DNA of 62,111 nt from Streptomyces albiflavescens (GCF_014645835.1 NZ_BMMM01000014.1:1-62111), one strand, 5' to 3'. Positions 1 through 7,170 are shown, numbered from the stretch's first letter. Translations and numbers: made by a program. Notes: generated by a model from the letters alone, not told the origin.

Positions 1-144
1 GATCTTCTTCGACCCGGCGGCGACCTTCGCCTTGGTGTCGTCCTTCGCCTCGGAGCCATAACTGCAGGCGGCGAGAGCGAGGAGCGGGAGCGCGGCTATG
101 ACGGCGATGGTGCGCAGGGCGGTGAGCGGTCTTGCGGCAGACAC
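1..144 (-). CDS. Solute-binding lipoprotein, N-terminal fragment (runs off window)
   Basis: Only the first 48 codons are inside the window. The reading frame opens with GTG at 144 and gives a basic start (VSAARPLTALRT), a hydrophobic stretch and a lipobox LAAC, followed by a charged Lys/Asp/Glu linker. This is the form of an ABC-transporter substrate-binding lipoprotein anchored on the outer face of the membrane. A purine-rich AGAGGA lies upstream of the start. The ligand cannot be read from this piece. Because it follows leader peptide 375-476 and neighbours sulfur genes and an amino-acid-type permease pseudogene, a sulfur compound such as cystine or a sulfonate is the likely cargo (inference). 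Confidence 0.7.
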   Translation of the reverse strand, partial: MSAARPLTALRTIAVIAALPLLALAACSYGSEAKDDTKAKVAAGSKKI

Positions 145-374
145 GGAGGTGTCCTCTCAGGGGATGGGTGATCAGGGAGGTACGGAAATGCGAGGCGTAC
201 TGCTTGTCGGCACGAACCGACACTCCACTCCTTGGTCATCGGCGGCAGGCATGCTGTCGCGGGCTGAGAAGTGGAATGTGGGGGGGCGTAGTCAGGCCAG
301 GCTGCCCGATCCGCCGACGGAGGCGGAGCGGCGGGGAGGCAGCGCTGGTTCGGAGAGCGTCAGGTTCTGTGGCG

Positions 375-476
375 TCAGAGGGGGCGACAGATGGCGCTGG
401 ACGTACGGCCGAGGTCGATGTGACGACGCGAGGTCAGAAGGGGCAGCAGCCGGGCTGAGCGGTCGAGCGTTCTCAT
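375..476 (-). CDS. Sulfur-type leader peptide 1 (33 aa)
   Basis: This small ORF starts with ATG at 476 and ends with TGA at 375. Its C-terminal half reads RRHIDLGRTSSAICRPL. The R-R-H-[IV]-D-[FL]-G-R core recurs in three other tiny ORFs of this window and matches the recurring 'putative leader peptide' seen ahead of Streptomyces sulfur genes (family knowledge). It carries a single Cys near the end, where a ribosome short of charged tRNA-Cys would pause. A G-rich stretch GGGGGG just upstream can act as a ribosome binding site, so this one is probably not leaderless. The lipoprotein gene starts 230 bp downstream, leaving room for an attenuator. Confidence 0.75.
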   Translation of the reverse strand: MRTLDRSARLLPLLTSRRHIDLGRTSSAICRPL

Positions 477-503
477 GGCCACCCCCCACAGATGATCCCT
501 AGT

Positions 504-526
504 TTTCCTACCTGGTTGATAGGGAT
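504..526. promoter_or_regulatory. Inverted-repeat operator, copy 1 (TTTCCTA-N9-TAGGGAT)
   Basis: The site has the same 7-9-7 spacing as the perfect copy at 3450-3472, with two mismatches in the right arm. It ends 28 bp upstream of the ATG of leader peptide 1. An additional perfect repeat, ATCCCTA (495-501) with TAGGGAT (520-526), overlaps it. The Rrf2 regulator gene nearby at 620-1078 is the natural candidate to bind it, which is inference. Confidence 0.55.
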
Positions 527-619
527 CGTGGCAGAACGTGGTGCCCGCCCCAAGGGGCTGTTCATATTATGGACGGAACCATCTCGCTTTTTGGGATGAG
601 CCGTGCGTGGCCCGGCGTA

Positions 620-1078
620 TCAGGGGTTTACCCAGGCGCTCGGAGCGTTGGTCAACGCGGATACATCGGCGGGCAGTTGGGCCGATGCGACGTCGGCGAG
701 CGACACGCCCTCAAGGATCTCGCGCACGTTGGACCGCAGCGCGATCCACAAGGGGAGCAGCGACTCGGCGGGGCCGGTGTAGGACAGTTCCGGGGGTCGG
801 ACCCCACGCACCGAGACCAACGGTCCGTCCACGGTGCGTATGACGTCGGCGATGCTGATCGACTCGGCGGGCTTGGCCAGTCGGTAGCCGCCGTTGCCGC
901 CGCGCTGGCTGAGGACGAGGCCGCCCCGGCGCATGTCGTTGAGGATGCTTTCAAGGAATTTGTGCGGGATGTCCTGGGCGTCGGCGATGGCCTCGGCCTT
1001 CAGTGGCCCGTCATCCCGTGACGCGGCGAGTTGCAGCGCGGCACGTACCGCGTAGTCCGCCCTGGCTGAGATCCGCAT
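620..1078 (-). CDS. Rrf2-family transcriptional regulator (CymR-like)
   Basis: The 152-residue protein begins MRISARADYAVRAAL, the classic start of Rrf2 regulators, and has the winged-helix signature around residues 27-70 (IPHKFLESILNDMRRGGLV then RGGNGGYRLAKP). There is no cysteine, so it cannot bind an iron-sulfur cluster as IscR or NsrR do. That leaves the CymR-type branch, which senses cysteine status through a partner protein or metabolite. The position between leader peptide 1 and a DszC-like monooxygenase supports a role in sulfur control. ATG at 1078 was chosen because the Rrf2 start motif begins there and a GATAAT element lies 6 nt upstream, predicting a leaderless mRNA. Confidence 0.9.
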   Translation of the reverse strand: MRISARADYAVRAALQLAASRDDGPLKAEAIADAQDIPHKFLESILNDMRRGGLVLSQRGGNGGYRLAKPAESISIADVIRTVDGPLVSVRGVRPPELSYTGPAESLLPLWIALRSNVREILEGVSLADVASAQLPADVSALTNAPSAWVNP

Positions 1079-1397
1079 GTGTGCATTATCCCGTACGGCT
1101 TCGGTCGGTGTCCGCTGCGGCCGGCCGCTGGACAAGGGCAGGTGTCCCCGCCCGGCGGCCGAGGGGCTCAGGCCGCGGCGGGCGGGTATGGGGAGGCGCC
1201 GGCGCCCTCGATGACGTGGCTGAGGGGGCCGTCGACACCGGCGGGGACGATGCTGACCGCGCTTACCTCGGGGCCGGCCCATGGGTGACAACACCGCTCA
1301 GACGCCCACCCGGCCGCGAGCTGCCGCCGACCCAGCGGACGGACAATCGTGGAAGATGCGCGCCCTGTCACTCATCCGGCGATCCGGGTCGTCACGC
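1079..1397. other. Intergenic stretch between Rrf2 gene and monooxygenase
   Basis: Apart from the promoter at 1085-1114 nothing here is convincing. A 67-codon minus-strand frame (1168-1371) ends in GASPYPPAAA and could be the tail of a lost gene, but I recognise no family in it. Confidence 0.3.
1085..1114 (-). promoter_or_regulatory. Putative leaderless promoter of the Rrf2 gene
   Basis: On the minus strand CGGACA (1109-1114) and GATAAT (1085-1090) are separated by 18 bp. GATAAT ends 6 nt before the ATG, so transcription would start at or next to the start codon. No Shine-Dalgarno is seen. Confidence 0.45.
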
Positions 1398-2627
1398 TCA
1401 GGCAGGCAGTGTGAACGGAGGGTGCGCACCGTTGAGGAAGTAGTCCCCGACATCGCGGAGTCGGTGGGCGACGGGCTCGTACAAGGTGTGCGTCCGGGCA
1501 TTGCGCCAGAAGCGGTCGAAGCCCAGCCGCGATGACGCGGAGCGGGCGCCGATGATGTCGAGGGCGCGGGCGGTGGATTCCTGCGCAGCCCGGGAGGCAG
1601 CGGCTTCGGCCACGGCCACGAGGACGGAGATCTCCGCGTACTCGTCGTAGGTGAGGTCTTCGCCGCGTGCCAGCCCGCCGTGCACGGCTTCCAGTGCCTG
1701 CTCGGTGAGTGCGGAGGCGGAGCGGGCGAGGACGGTGAGTTCTCCGTAGGCGGTCAGCACCTGCGGGTCCTGGGGAGAGCCGACCGGCCAGGCGGAATGC
1801 CGGGGTGAGTGGCCCGGCCTGCTGTACTCACGGGCTTCGGCGAGCACTCCCTCAGTCATGCCGAGAAGGAGTTGGACGGAGAGGAGACGTCCGACCGGCG
1901 AGGTGAGAGCGGCCAGGGGTGACAGGACATCCTCGTCCGCGGAGAGGGAACCGAGTACGTTGTCGGCAGCGACCGGTACGGCGTCGAACTCTACGCTGCC
2001 GCCGGCCGCGAGCCGCTGGCCGAAGGTGTCGGCGTCGCCCTCGATCCTCACGCCGTGATGGGCGGGATCGACGACGACGGCGAGTGGTTCGCCTGTGTCG
2101 GCCCGCTGGGCGCGCACGGCGAGGCGGTCGGCGACCAGGACCCCCGTGGCGTAGCTCTGCCGACCGTCGAGTACGTAACCCCTGGCTTTCCTGGCCAGCG
2201 TCAGAGGCAGTTCCTGACGGGCGAAACCACCACCCCAGCACCACTGCTCCGTCGTGGACTTCCGCTCGACCTGGGCGGCGAGGGCGGGCTCGGTGAAGAA
2301 CCGGGCGCTCCACGACAGGAAGTAGTGGCAGCCGAGTAGTTGACCGATCGCGCCGTCGGCGGCGGCGATCTGCCGGACGACGGTGTAGGCCGTGGGCCAG
2401 TCCTCGCCGCCTCCCCCGACCTCGGCCGGTATGAGGAGCGTCAGCAGTCCCGCTTCACGCAATCGGGACACCTCGTCGAATGGGGCCTTGCCTGCCTGCT
2501 CCCTGGCCACCGCATCCGTGGCCAGGTCGTCCGCCGTGTCGCGGGCCACGCGCAGCCAGTGCGCACGGCCGGGCCCGGTCCGGTCGGATTCCGAGGCGGG
2601 GCCGAACGGCGCTGTGGCAACGCCCAT
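1398..2627 (-). CDS. Acyl-CoA-dehydrogenase-fold flavin monooxygenase (SfnB/DszC-like)
   Basis: The 409-residue protein has the acyl-CoA dehydrogenase fold: a helical N-terminus (AGLLTLLIPAEVGGGGEDW near residues 60-80), the middle beta domain with FGQRLAAGGSVEFDAVPV, and the C-terminal helical domain ending in LDIIGARSASSRLGFDRFWRNARTHTL. This 'GARS...RFWRN.RTHT' ending is typical of the DszC/SfnB group, which uses reduced flavin and oxygen on sulfur compounds rather than acyl-CoA. Such enzymes help release sulfur from sulfones and sulfonates. The ATG at 2627 has GAGGAG 8 nt upstream. It lies 13 bp after the winged-helix gene and is very likely cotranscribed with it under leader peptide 2. 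The exact substrate is unknown. Confidence 0.85.
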   Translation of the reverse strand: MGVATAPFGPASESDRTGPGRAHWLRVARDTADDLATDAVAREQAGKAPFDEVSRLREAGLLTLLIPAEVGGGGEDWPTAYTVVRQIAAADGAIGQLLGCHYFLSWSARFFTEPALAAQVERKSTTEQWCWGGGFARQELPLTLARKARGYVLDGRQSYATGVLVADRLAVRAQRADTGEPLAVVVDPAHHGVRIEGDADTFGQRLAAGGSVEFDAVPVAADNVLGSLSADEDVLSPLAALTSPVGRLLSVQLLLGMTEGVLAEAREYSRPGHSPRHSAWPVGSPQDPQVLTAYGELTVLARSASALTEQALEAVHGGLARGEDLTYDEYAEISVLVAVAEAAASRAAQESTARALDIIGARSASSRLGFDRFWRNARTHTLYEPVAHRLRDVGDYFLNGAHPPFTLPA

Positions 2628-2640
2628 GGCGGTGGTCTCC

Positions 2641-3210
2641 TCAAGGTCGGCGGCAAGGTGCGGTGTCGGGGTTCTCTTGCTGGTCGGGCGCGTACTTGTA
2701 GCCCACGCGCCGTACGGTGACGATCCGGTGCCGGTGAGCACTGCCCAGCTTGCGGCGTAGCCGCGCGATGTGGACATCGACGGTGCGGCCGTCGCCGATG
2801 TGGTCGTAGCCCCAGATGCCGGCCATCAACTGCTCGCGCGAATGTACATGGTGGGGATGCAGAACGAGATGGGCCAGCAGCCCGAACTCCAGGTAGGTGA
2901 GGTCGAGTTCGCGTCCGTCGAGTTCTGCGACACGTCGCGCGGGATCGATGCGGACGACACCGTCTCCCGTCTGCTGCACGGGAGGTGAGTCCGTGTAGGC
3001 GACCGGTCGGATCTCCGGCCGTGTCACGTCCTTGGCGAAGAGCCGGGCGGGATCGGTGCCCTCGGGGACGAGCACGAGGTAGCCGACGAGGGGTGCGGAA
3101 CCGTGTCCCTCCTCGCCTTCCTGTGCGGTGTCGCCCACGAGGCGGAGATGACGCATGTCGGCGAGCGGTGGATCCGATGGAGTGGCCTGGGCCGGAAGTG
3201 CCGTGGTCAT
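2641..3210 (-). CDS. Stand-alone winged-helix (OmpR/PhoB-type) DNA-binding protein
   Basis: The 189-residue protein has an OmpR/PhoB-type effector domain over roughly residues 85-180: LDLTYLEFGLLAHLVLHPHH, SREQLMAGIWGY and a recognition-helix region TVDVHIARLRRKLG followed by VRRVGYKY. There is no receiver domain with a phospho-acceptor Asp. Instead the first 80 residues form an unassigned segment, so it is not a normal two-component regulator. It is the first full gene after leader peptide 2 and precedes the monooxygenase. A role as an activator of sulfur-starvation genes is inferred from context. ATG at 3210 has AAGGACA upstream. Confidence 0.85.
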   Translation of the reverse strand: MTTALPAQATPSDPPLADMRHLRLVGDTAQEGEEGHGSAPLVGYLVLVPEGTDPARLFAKDVTRPEIRPVAYTDSPPVQQTGDGVVRIDPARRVAELDGRELDLTYLEFGLLAHLVLHPHHVHSREQLMAGIWGYDHIGDGRTVDVHIARLRRKLGSAHRHRIVTVRRVGYKYAPDQQENPDTAPCRRP

Positions 3211-3325
3211 GGCGGTTGTCCTTCAGGAGTACGTCGGGCCATCAGGCGTAAGCGGGTGGATTCGCCTCGTCACCTGGGATGACAGAAGGAGCGCAGTGGC
3301 ATGCGCAACGTGTGAGCCGCGTGCA

Positions 3326-3409
3326 CTACACGCCACAGCAAGCGGCGCTGACGACGTGACCAAAGTCGACATGCCGACGACGAACGAGTCGTAGCTGCGT
3401 GTGGGTCAT
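3326..3409 (-). CDS. Sulfur-type leader peptide 2 (27 aa, Cys-Cys)
   Basis: ATG at 3409 to TAG at 3326 encodes a basic peptide ending RRHVDFGHVVSAACCGV. It shares the R-R-H-V-D-F-G core with the other leader peptides and has two adjacent Cys codons close to the stop. The coding region for the winged-helix regulator begins 115 bp downstream. A promoter with the -10 box 7 nt before the ATG predicts a leaderless transcript. Leaderless polycysteine short ORFs are known in mycobacteria to act as cysteine-responsive attenuators, and the same role is inferred here. Confidence 0.8.
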   Translation of the reverse strand: MTHTQLRLVRRRHVDFGHVVSAACCGV

Positions 3410-3416
3410 GTGCATC

Positions 3417-3446
3417 ATCCTGCGCACCCGCTGGGCAGGCCGTCAA
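3417..3446 (-). promoter_or_regulatory. Putative promoter of leader peptide 2
   Basis: On the minus strand TTGACG (3441-3446) is followed after 18 bp by CAGGAT (3417-3422), which ends 7 nt before the ATG at 3409. This fits a leaderless start. The inverted-repeat operator at 3450-3472 sits just upstream of the -35 box, a location more usual for activation than for repression. Confidence 0.45.
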
Positions 3447-3449
3447 TGC

Positions 3450-3472
3450 TTTCCTAGTAAATCGATAGGAAA
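3450..3472. promoter_or_regulatory. Inverted-repeat operator, copy 2 (TTTCCTA-N9-TAGGAAA)
   Basis: This is a perfect 7-bp inverted repeat with a 9-bp spacer, AT-rich in a GC-rich region. The same architecture occurs at 504-526. It lies about 41-63 bp upstream of the predicted start of leader peptide 2. The degraded permease frame on the same strand runs into it. The binding protein is unknown; the Rrf2 regulator or the winged-helix protein are the candidates. Confidence 0.6.
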
Positions 3473-4283
3473 TGTAGGGAACGCAACACCGCACGTCGCC
3501 TCACCGGCCGCCGTCGAAACGCCCGCCGAGCCTCGGGTGCGGTCGTCCTGTCCAGCCGGGCACGAAGGGCGGCCAGATGGCCCTTGAGTCTCTGAAGAGC
3601 CATGGGTGGCACCGCGCGGGCGGAGCCACGCGCGTCATGGCGCTCGACGTAGAACTGACCCTGACTGAGCACGGTTGTGACGGCGATGTACCAGAGGGCG
3701 TCAACCATCAGCGGGGGGTGACCTGGTAGGTCCGCTTGTTGACCAACTGCACCGAGTACAGCAGATCGTGCACGGCCAGCACGCTGACGATGCTGGTGCG
3801 GTTGCCGAGGCGGAGCATCGGGGTAGAAGGCGCCGATGTTGAACCAGAACAGCAGCTGCACCAGCAGTGGGGTGGAATGGAAGGTCCACACGCAGCCCCA
3901 ACTCAGCCTGAGTAGTACGGGTTGGCAGACAGCCGCATCATGGGCCGGGGGGTGCCGAGCAGAAGACCGAGCACCATCACCCCGCCGCTCAGCCACAGGG
4001 TGGGTAGCAGCCCGTCGAGCACGGTGGCGGTGGTGAAGTACCGGCCGACCGCGTCCCTCTGGAAGACGTGCGCGGTTGCGGACGACGAGTTGACCACCAT
4101 CGCGAAGACCAGCAGCCCCCGGCAGCGGTCAGCCGGCGGCCGGCATGCCGGCGGCACGATTCGCGGCAGATCGTCGTCGGGGACCGGGCGGTCCGCGGCG
4201 TGGCCGGAGGCTTTCAGGAGTCCTGCGGGTGGTGCGGAATCAGCGACGCGGGAGGGATGGGTGATGTCGGACGGCGAGACCAT
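3454..4283 (-). pseudogene. Amino-acid-type ABC transporter permease, frameshifted and internally deleted
   Basis: Pieces of a polar amino acid/cystine-type permease follow one another on the minus strand in different frames. ATG at 4283 opens MVSPSDITHPSRVADS and continues to the membrane segment LPTLWLSGGVMVLGLLLGT, then stops just after MRLSANP. A second piece has FHSTPLLVQLLFWFNIGAFYP, a third TSIVSVLAVHDLLYSVQLV, and a fourth ALWYIAVTTVLSQGQFYVER and a basic tail. The part between FNIGAFYP and TSIVSV, which in intact homologs holds the EAA loop that docks the ATPase, is missing. At least two frameshifts separate the pieces, so no functional permease can be made. It probably belonged to the same uptake system as the lipoprotein at 1-144. 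Confidence 0.85.
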
Positions 4284-4540
4284 CAGGAGGCTCTCCGGGG
4301 AGAGCGAGGTACGGGCGTCGGTGACCACCCGCCGGCGCGCGTTCATGGATGCCGAGCGGACACAGCGCGGGTGCGGGGCGGTGGTTGGGTTTCGGTGTCA
4401 TCACGCATGCCGCGTCCCTCAACGCGGCCGGTACGGCTGGCGCTGCGCGGCGGAGCCTGTCCGTTTGTGTGGGCGCACCGCGCGCATCTGTCAACCACGC
4501 CCAGGAACGGTTCAAGGTCGATCCGTCATCCGGGCTGCAG
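4284..4540. other. Intergenic stretch
   Basis: I see no gene here. A minus-strand TTGACA at 4489-4494 could belong to the promoter of the decayed permease, but no good -10 box follows. Confidence 0.3.
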
Positions 4541-4570
4541 TTGACGAGAAGTGAGATGTACTGCTCAATT
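4541..4570 (+). promoter_or_regulatory. Putative promoter of leader peptide 3
   Basis: TTGACG (4541-4546) is followed after 17-18 bp by the weak -10 boxes CTCAAT or TCAATT (4564-4570). These end 6-7 nt before the ATG of leader peptide 3, again predicting a leaderless mRNA. No copy of the TTTCCTA repeat is found here. Confidence 0.4.
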
Positions 4571-4576
4571 ACTTTC

Positions 4577-4654
4577 ATGAATGCCGAACAGCGCCTGGTC
4601 ACCCGTGACCACATCGACTTCGGTCGGGTATGGTCCGCCGCGTGTTGCTGCTGA
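4577..4654 (+). CDS. Sulfur-type leader peptide 3 (25 aa, ends Cys-Cys-Cys)
   Basis: ATG at 4577 to TGA at 4654 encodes a peptide ending RDHIDFGRVWSAACCC. It has the same H-I-D-F-G-R-...-S-A core as the other three and three Cys codons directly before the stop, the strongest polycysteine signal of the set. The SsuD-like gene starts 316 bp later, leaving a long untranslated stretch in which alternative RNA folds could act. Cysteine-responsive attenuation is inferred from the family. Confidence 0.8.
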   Translation: MNAEQRLVTRDHIDFGRVWSAACCC

Positions 4655-4970
4655 TGCGGCAGCGGGCTGTCTGACCGGCCCTTGCCCTCTCGGTGACCCT
4701 GTCGCGGGCCGAGTTCCCCCCTTCTCGGCACCGTCATGCGCATGCGCTGAACACACGCTGAACCCGCGTATGGACGGTCCTGCGAGACCTGACACGCGCT
4801 GCCGCCGCCCGATCTCGCCCGAGGCCCATGCCCCGGCGTCACATCTGCTCACCACCTGGTTCCCAGCACCCTGAAACGCCGTCGCACCCGGCCGCACCGA
4901 GGGCTGCTCCGTCGTGCCCGAGTGCTGCCCTCGGCACGGCCCCAGAGGACTCGAGGAAAGGCCATCTCCC
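4655..4970 (+). other. Leader region between leader peptide 3 and the SsuD-like gene
   Basis: No protein-coding signal is convincing. A strong ribosome binding site GAGGAAAGG (around 4953-4961) serves the ATG at 4971. Any terminator/antiterminator pair would have to lie here, but I could not resolve a clear one by eye. Confidence 0.4.
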
Positions 4971-6107
4971 ATGCCAGTGGAATTCCTTGGCATTGCCGCC
5001 ACCAATGACGGCTCCGAAACCACCCCGCGCTCCGGCGCCGCCTTTGACAAGGAGTACACGCTCCGGCTCGCCCGGGCGCACGAGGACCACGGCTGAGACC
5101 GGGTGTTGTTCGCCTACGGTTCCGGATCGCCAGATCCCGCGCCGGCCGCCGCCTACATCGCGAGCAGGCTGGACCGCCTCCAGATCCTGCTGGCCCACCG
5201 GCCGAACGTCTCGTACCCGACCTTCGCCGCCAAGACCTTTGCCACCCTCGACCAGATCAGCGAGGGCCGGCTGACCGTGCACTTCATCACCGGCGGCAAC
5301 GACCACGAACAGGGCCGCGAGGGCGACGCCCTCACCAAGGACGAACGCTACGCCCGCACCCGCGAGTACATCCGGATCGTCAAGAAGATCTGGACCGCCC
5401 ACGAGCCCTTCGACCACGAGGGCGAGCACTACCGCTTCCACGACTTCGTCAGCGACGTCTTCCCGGTCCAACAGCCCCGCCCGAACGTATCGTTCGGCGG
5501 CTCGTCGCCCGCCGCGTACGCCGCAGGAGGCGCGGAGGCCGACATCTACTGCCTGTGGGGCGAGCCCCTGGCCAAGTGCGCCGAACAGATCGAGGCCGTG
5601 AAGGCCGCCGCGAAGGCCGCGGGCCGCACCGACGTTCCCCGCATCCAGGTCGCGTTCCGCCCGATCATCGCCCCGACCGAGGAACTGGCCTGGGAGAAGG
5701 CCCACCGCACGGTCGGCGCGATCAAGGCCCGCAAGGAGAAGGGCGAGCCGGTCACCAAGCGCCACAACGGGCACACTCAGCCACAGAACACCGGCTCGCA
5801 GCGACTGATCGCCATCGCCGAGGCGGGGGAGCGCTACGACCGCGCCCTGTGGACCCCGACCGCCGCTGCGACCGGTGGCGCGGGCAACTCCAATGCCTTG
5901 GTCGGCACGCCCGAGACGGTGGCCCAGGCGCTGCTGGACTATTACGACATCGGCGTCGACATCCTCTCCGCCCGCGGCTACGACCTGCTGGGTGACGCGA
6001 TCGACTTCGGCCGGTACGTGATCCCGATCGTCCGCGAGGAGGTCGCCAAGCGCGACGCCGAGCGCGCGGCGCGCGAAGCGCAGAATCTCGCGGCGGTGCA
6101 TGGATGA
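4971..6107 (+). pseudogene. ssuD: SsuD-like FMNH2-dependent alkanesulfonate monooxygenase with in-frame TGA at codon 42
   Basis: The frame from ATG 4971 (MPVEFLGIAATNDGSETT) to TGA 6107 is 379 codons, the normal size of SsuD-type luciferase-like monooxygenases, which split sulfite from alkanesulfonates using reduced flavin. Conserved parts are visible throughout: LARAHEDHG, VLFAYGSGSPDP, ILLAHRPNVSYPTFAAKT, GRLTVHFITGGNDHEQGREGD, YARTREYIRIVKKIW and VSFGGSSPAAY. The only defect is TGA at 5094-5096, where relatives have TGG (Trp) in the sequence EDHG-W-DRVLF. The change is a single base and the frame continues unharmed. A restart at 5103 would lose the first beta-alpha unit of the barrel. Alternatives are a sequencing error or a very recent mutation. 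Confidence 0.85.
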
Positions 6108-6640
6108 CGTCCGTGGCACAACCACCGTCGCATGCAGCCCAGCTGACGGTCGTTCAAGTGACCATGTCCGACCCGAGGGTGAGACCTCTGCTGAGCGAAC
6201 TCGCCGACGAGTACTCGACGCGCTACGGCAAGGACGCCCACGCCGAACTCGCCCTCTATCCCGACGAGGAGTTCACCGCCTCGCACGGCGGAGTGCTGCT
6301 CCTGCTCCTCGAACACGGCGATCCGGTCGCGGGCGGCGCCTTCCGCCGGTACGACGCGACCACGGCCGAGTTGAAGCGGATCTGGACGCACTCCGCCCAC
6401 CGGCGGCGCGGTCTGGCCCGACGCGTCGTCGCCGAGCTGGAGCGTGAGGCGAGCGCCCGCGGTTACCGGCGGATCTACCTGACCACCGGTCCCCGCCAGC
6501 CAGAGGCCCGCAGCCTGTACCTGACGACCGGCTACACCCCGCTGTTCGACACTGAGGCAGACCCGGAAACCATCGGCCCCCTGCCTTTCGAAAAGCACCT
6601 GCTGGCCGCAGCACGTCAGGGAACAGCAGCCAACTTGTGA
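6104..6640 (+). CDS. GNAT-family N-acetyltransferase
   Basis: The 178-residue protein has the GNAT core. Beta strand LKRIWTHSAHRRRGLARRVVAELEREA contains the acetyl-CoA pyrophosphate-binding R-R-x-G-x-A type loop near residue 105, followed by RGYRRIYLTTGPRQPEARSLY and LTTGYTPLFD. Its ATG overlaps the stop of the SsuD-like gene (ATGA), so the two are translationally coupled. This conserved pairing suggests a role in the same sulfur pathway, but the acetyl acceptor is unknown. Confidence 0.85.
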   Translation: MTSVAQPPSHAAQLTVVQVTMSDPRVRPLLSELADEYSTRYGKDAHAELALYPDEEFTASHGGVLLLLLEHGDPVAGGAFRRYDATTAELKRIWTHSAHRRRGLARRVVAELEREASARGYRRIYLTTGPRQPEARSLYLTTGYTPLFDTEADPETIGPLPFEKHLLAAARQGTAANL

Positions 6641-6646
6641 GCGCCC

Positions 6647-6754
6647 GTGGCCGCACTCGACAGCGGCAAGTTCCGCGAGGGACTCCTGCGCTGCCTCGAA
6701 CCGAACACCTACCTCAGTGAGCATGTCTCGATGGTGTTTCGCCAAGTGGTGTAG
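6647..6754 (+). CDS. Short ORF, possible truncated gene start
   Basis: GTG at 6647 opens a 35-codon frame (VAALDSGKFREGLLRCLEP...) that ends near the boundary of the transposase remnant. It looks like natural coding sequence cut short, perhaps by the former insertion element. I recognise no family. Confidence 0.25.
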   Translation: MAALDSGKFREGLLRCLEPNTYLSEHVSMVFRQVV

Positions 6755-6804
6755 CCACTGGGCGAGCCGAATTGGGCCGTGCTGCAGAGGAAGCTGACGG
6801 TCGT

Positions 6805-6955
6805 CGTCGGCCGGTTTCGTGGTGAGGAGTTCGACCATGGAGGCTTCGGAGAGGTAGCGGCGGTCGAAGACCTGCCATTCGTCGTGGAGTTCGGCCAGGA
6901 CCGTGGCGGCGAGTCCGTCGAGGATGCACGCCCGGAGACAGCGTTGCCGACGCAC
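6805..6955 (-). mobile_element. IS256-type transposase 3'-end remnant
   Basis: One minus-strand frame reads AATVLAELHDEWQVFDRRYLS followed by EASMVELLTT, which matches the C-terminal end of IS256/mutator-type transposases (typically ...DEWQ..DRRYLSE.SM). Nothing of the upstream catalytic DDE domain is present, and I found no terminal repeats. It is a dead scar of an insertion sequence between the GNAT gene and leader peptide 4. Confidence 0.6.
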
Positions 6956-7047
6956 ATCGATCCTGCCAGGCGGCCCGATGTGCGGGTGGCCACCAATGGC
7001 CCGCTACGTCCACCTGACGGATGACCCCTGATTTCATACTCCGTGCA

Positions 7048-7077
7048 TAGAACAGCATGCTCCGCTTCCTCTATTCT
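7048..7077 (+). promoter_or_regulatory. Putative promoter of leader peptide 4
   Basis: TAGAAC (7048-7053) and TATTCT (7072-7077) are 18 bp apart. TATTCT ends 6 nt before the ATG at 7084. The -35 box is weak. Confidence 0.4.
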
Positions 7078-7083
7078 CACGGC

Positions 7084-7170
7084 ATGGCAGCAGAAGGAAT
7101 GCTCGCTGCTCGTCGGCATGTCGACTTCGGCAGGCTGGCGAGCGCGCTGTGTACGGTCGCCACGGCGTGA
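7084..7170 (+). CDS. Sulfur-type leader peptide 4 (28 aa)
   Basis: ATG 7084 to TGA 7170 encodes a peptide with the core RRHVDFGRLASALC and a short tail TVATA. The core is clearly homologous to leader peptides 1-3. A single Cys occupies the position where peptides 2 and 3 have their Cys runs. The mRNA is predicted to be leaderless. It lies 286 bp ahead of the sulfatase gene, extending the leader-peptide control to sulfate-ester scavenging. Confidence 0.8.
   Translation: MAAEGMLAARRHVDFGRLASALCTVATA

Noticed and set aside
3903..4554. Plus-strand frames over the permease remnant
   Set aside because: The minus strand carries clear permease segments; the plus frames are composition artefacts, apart from leader peptide 3, which starts later.
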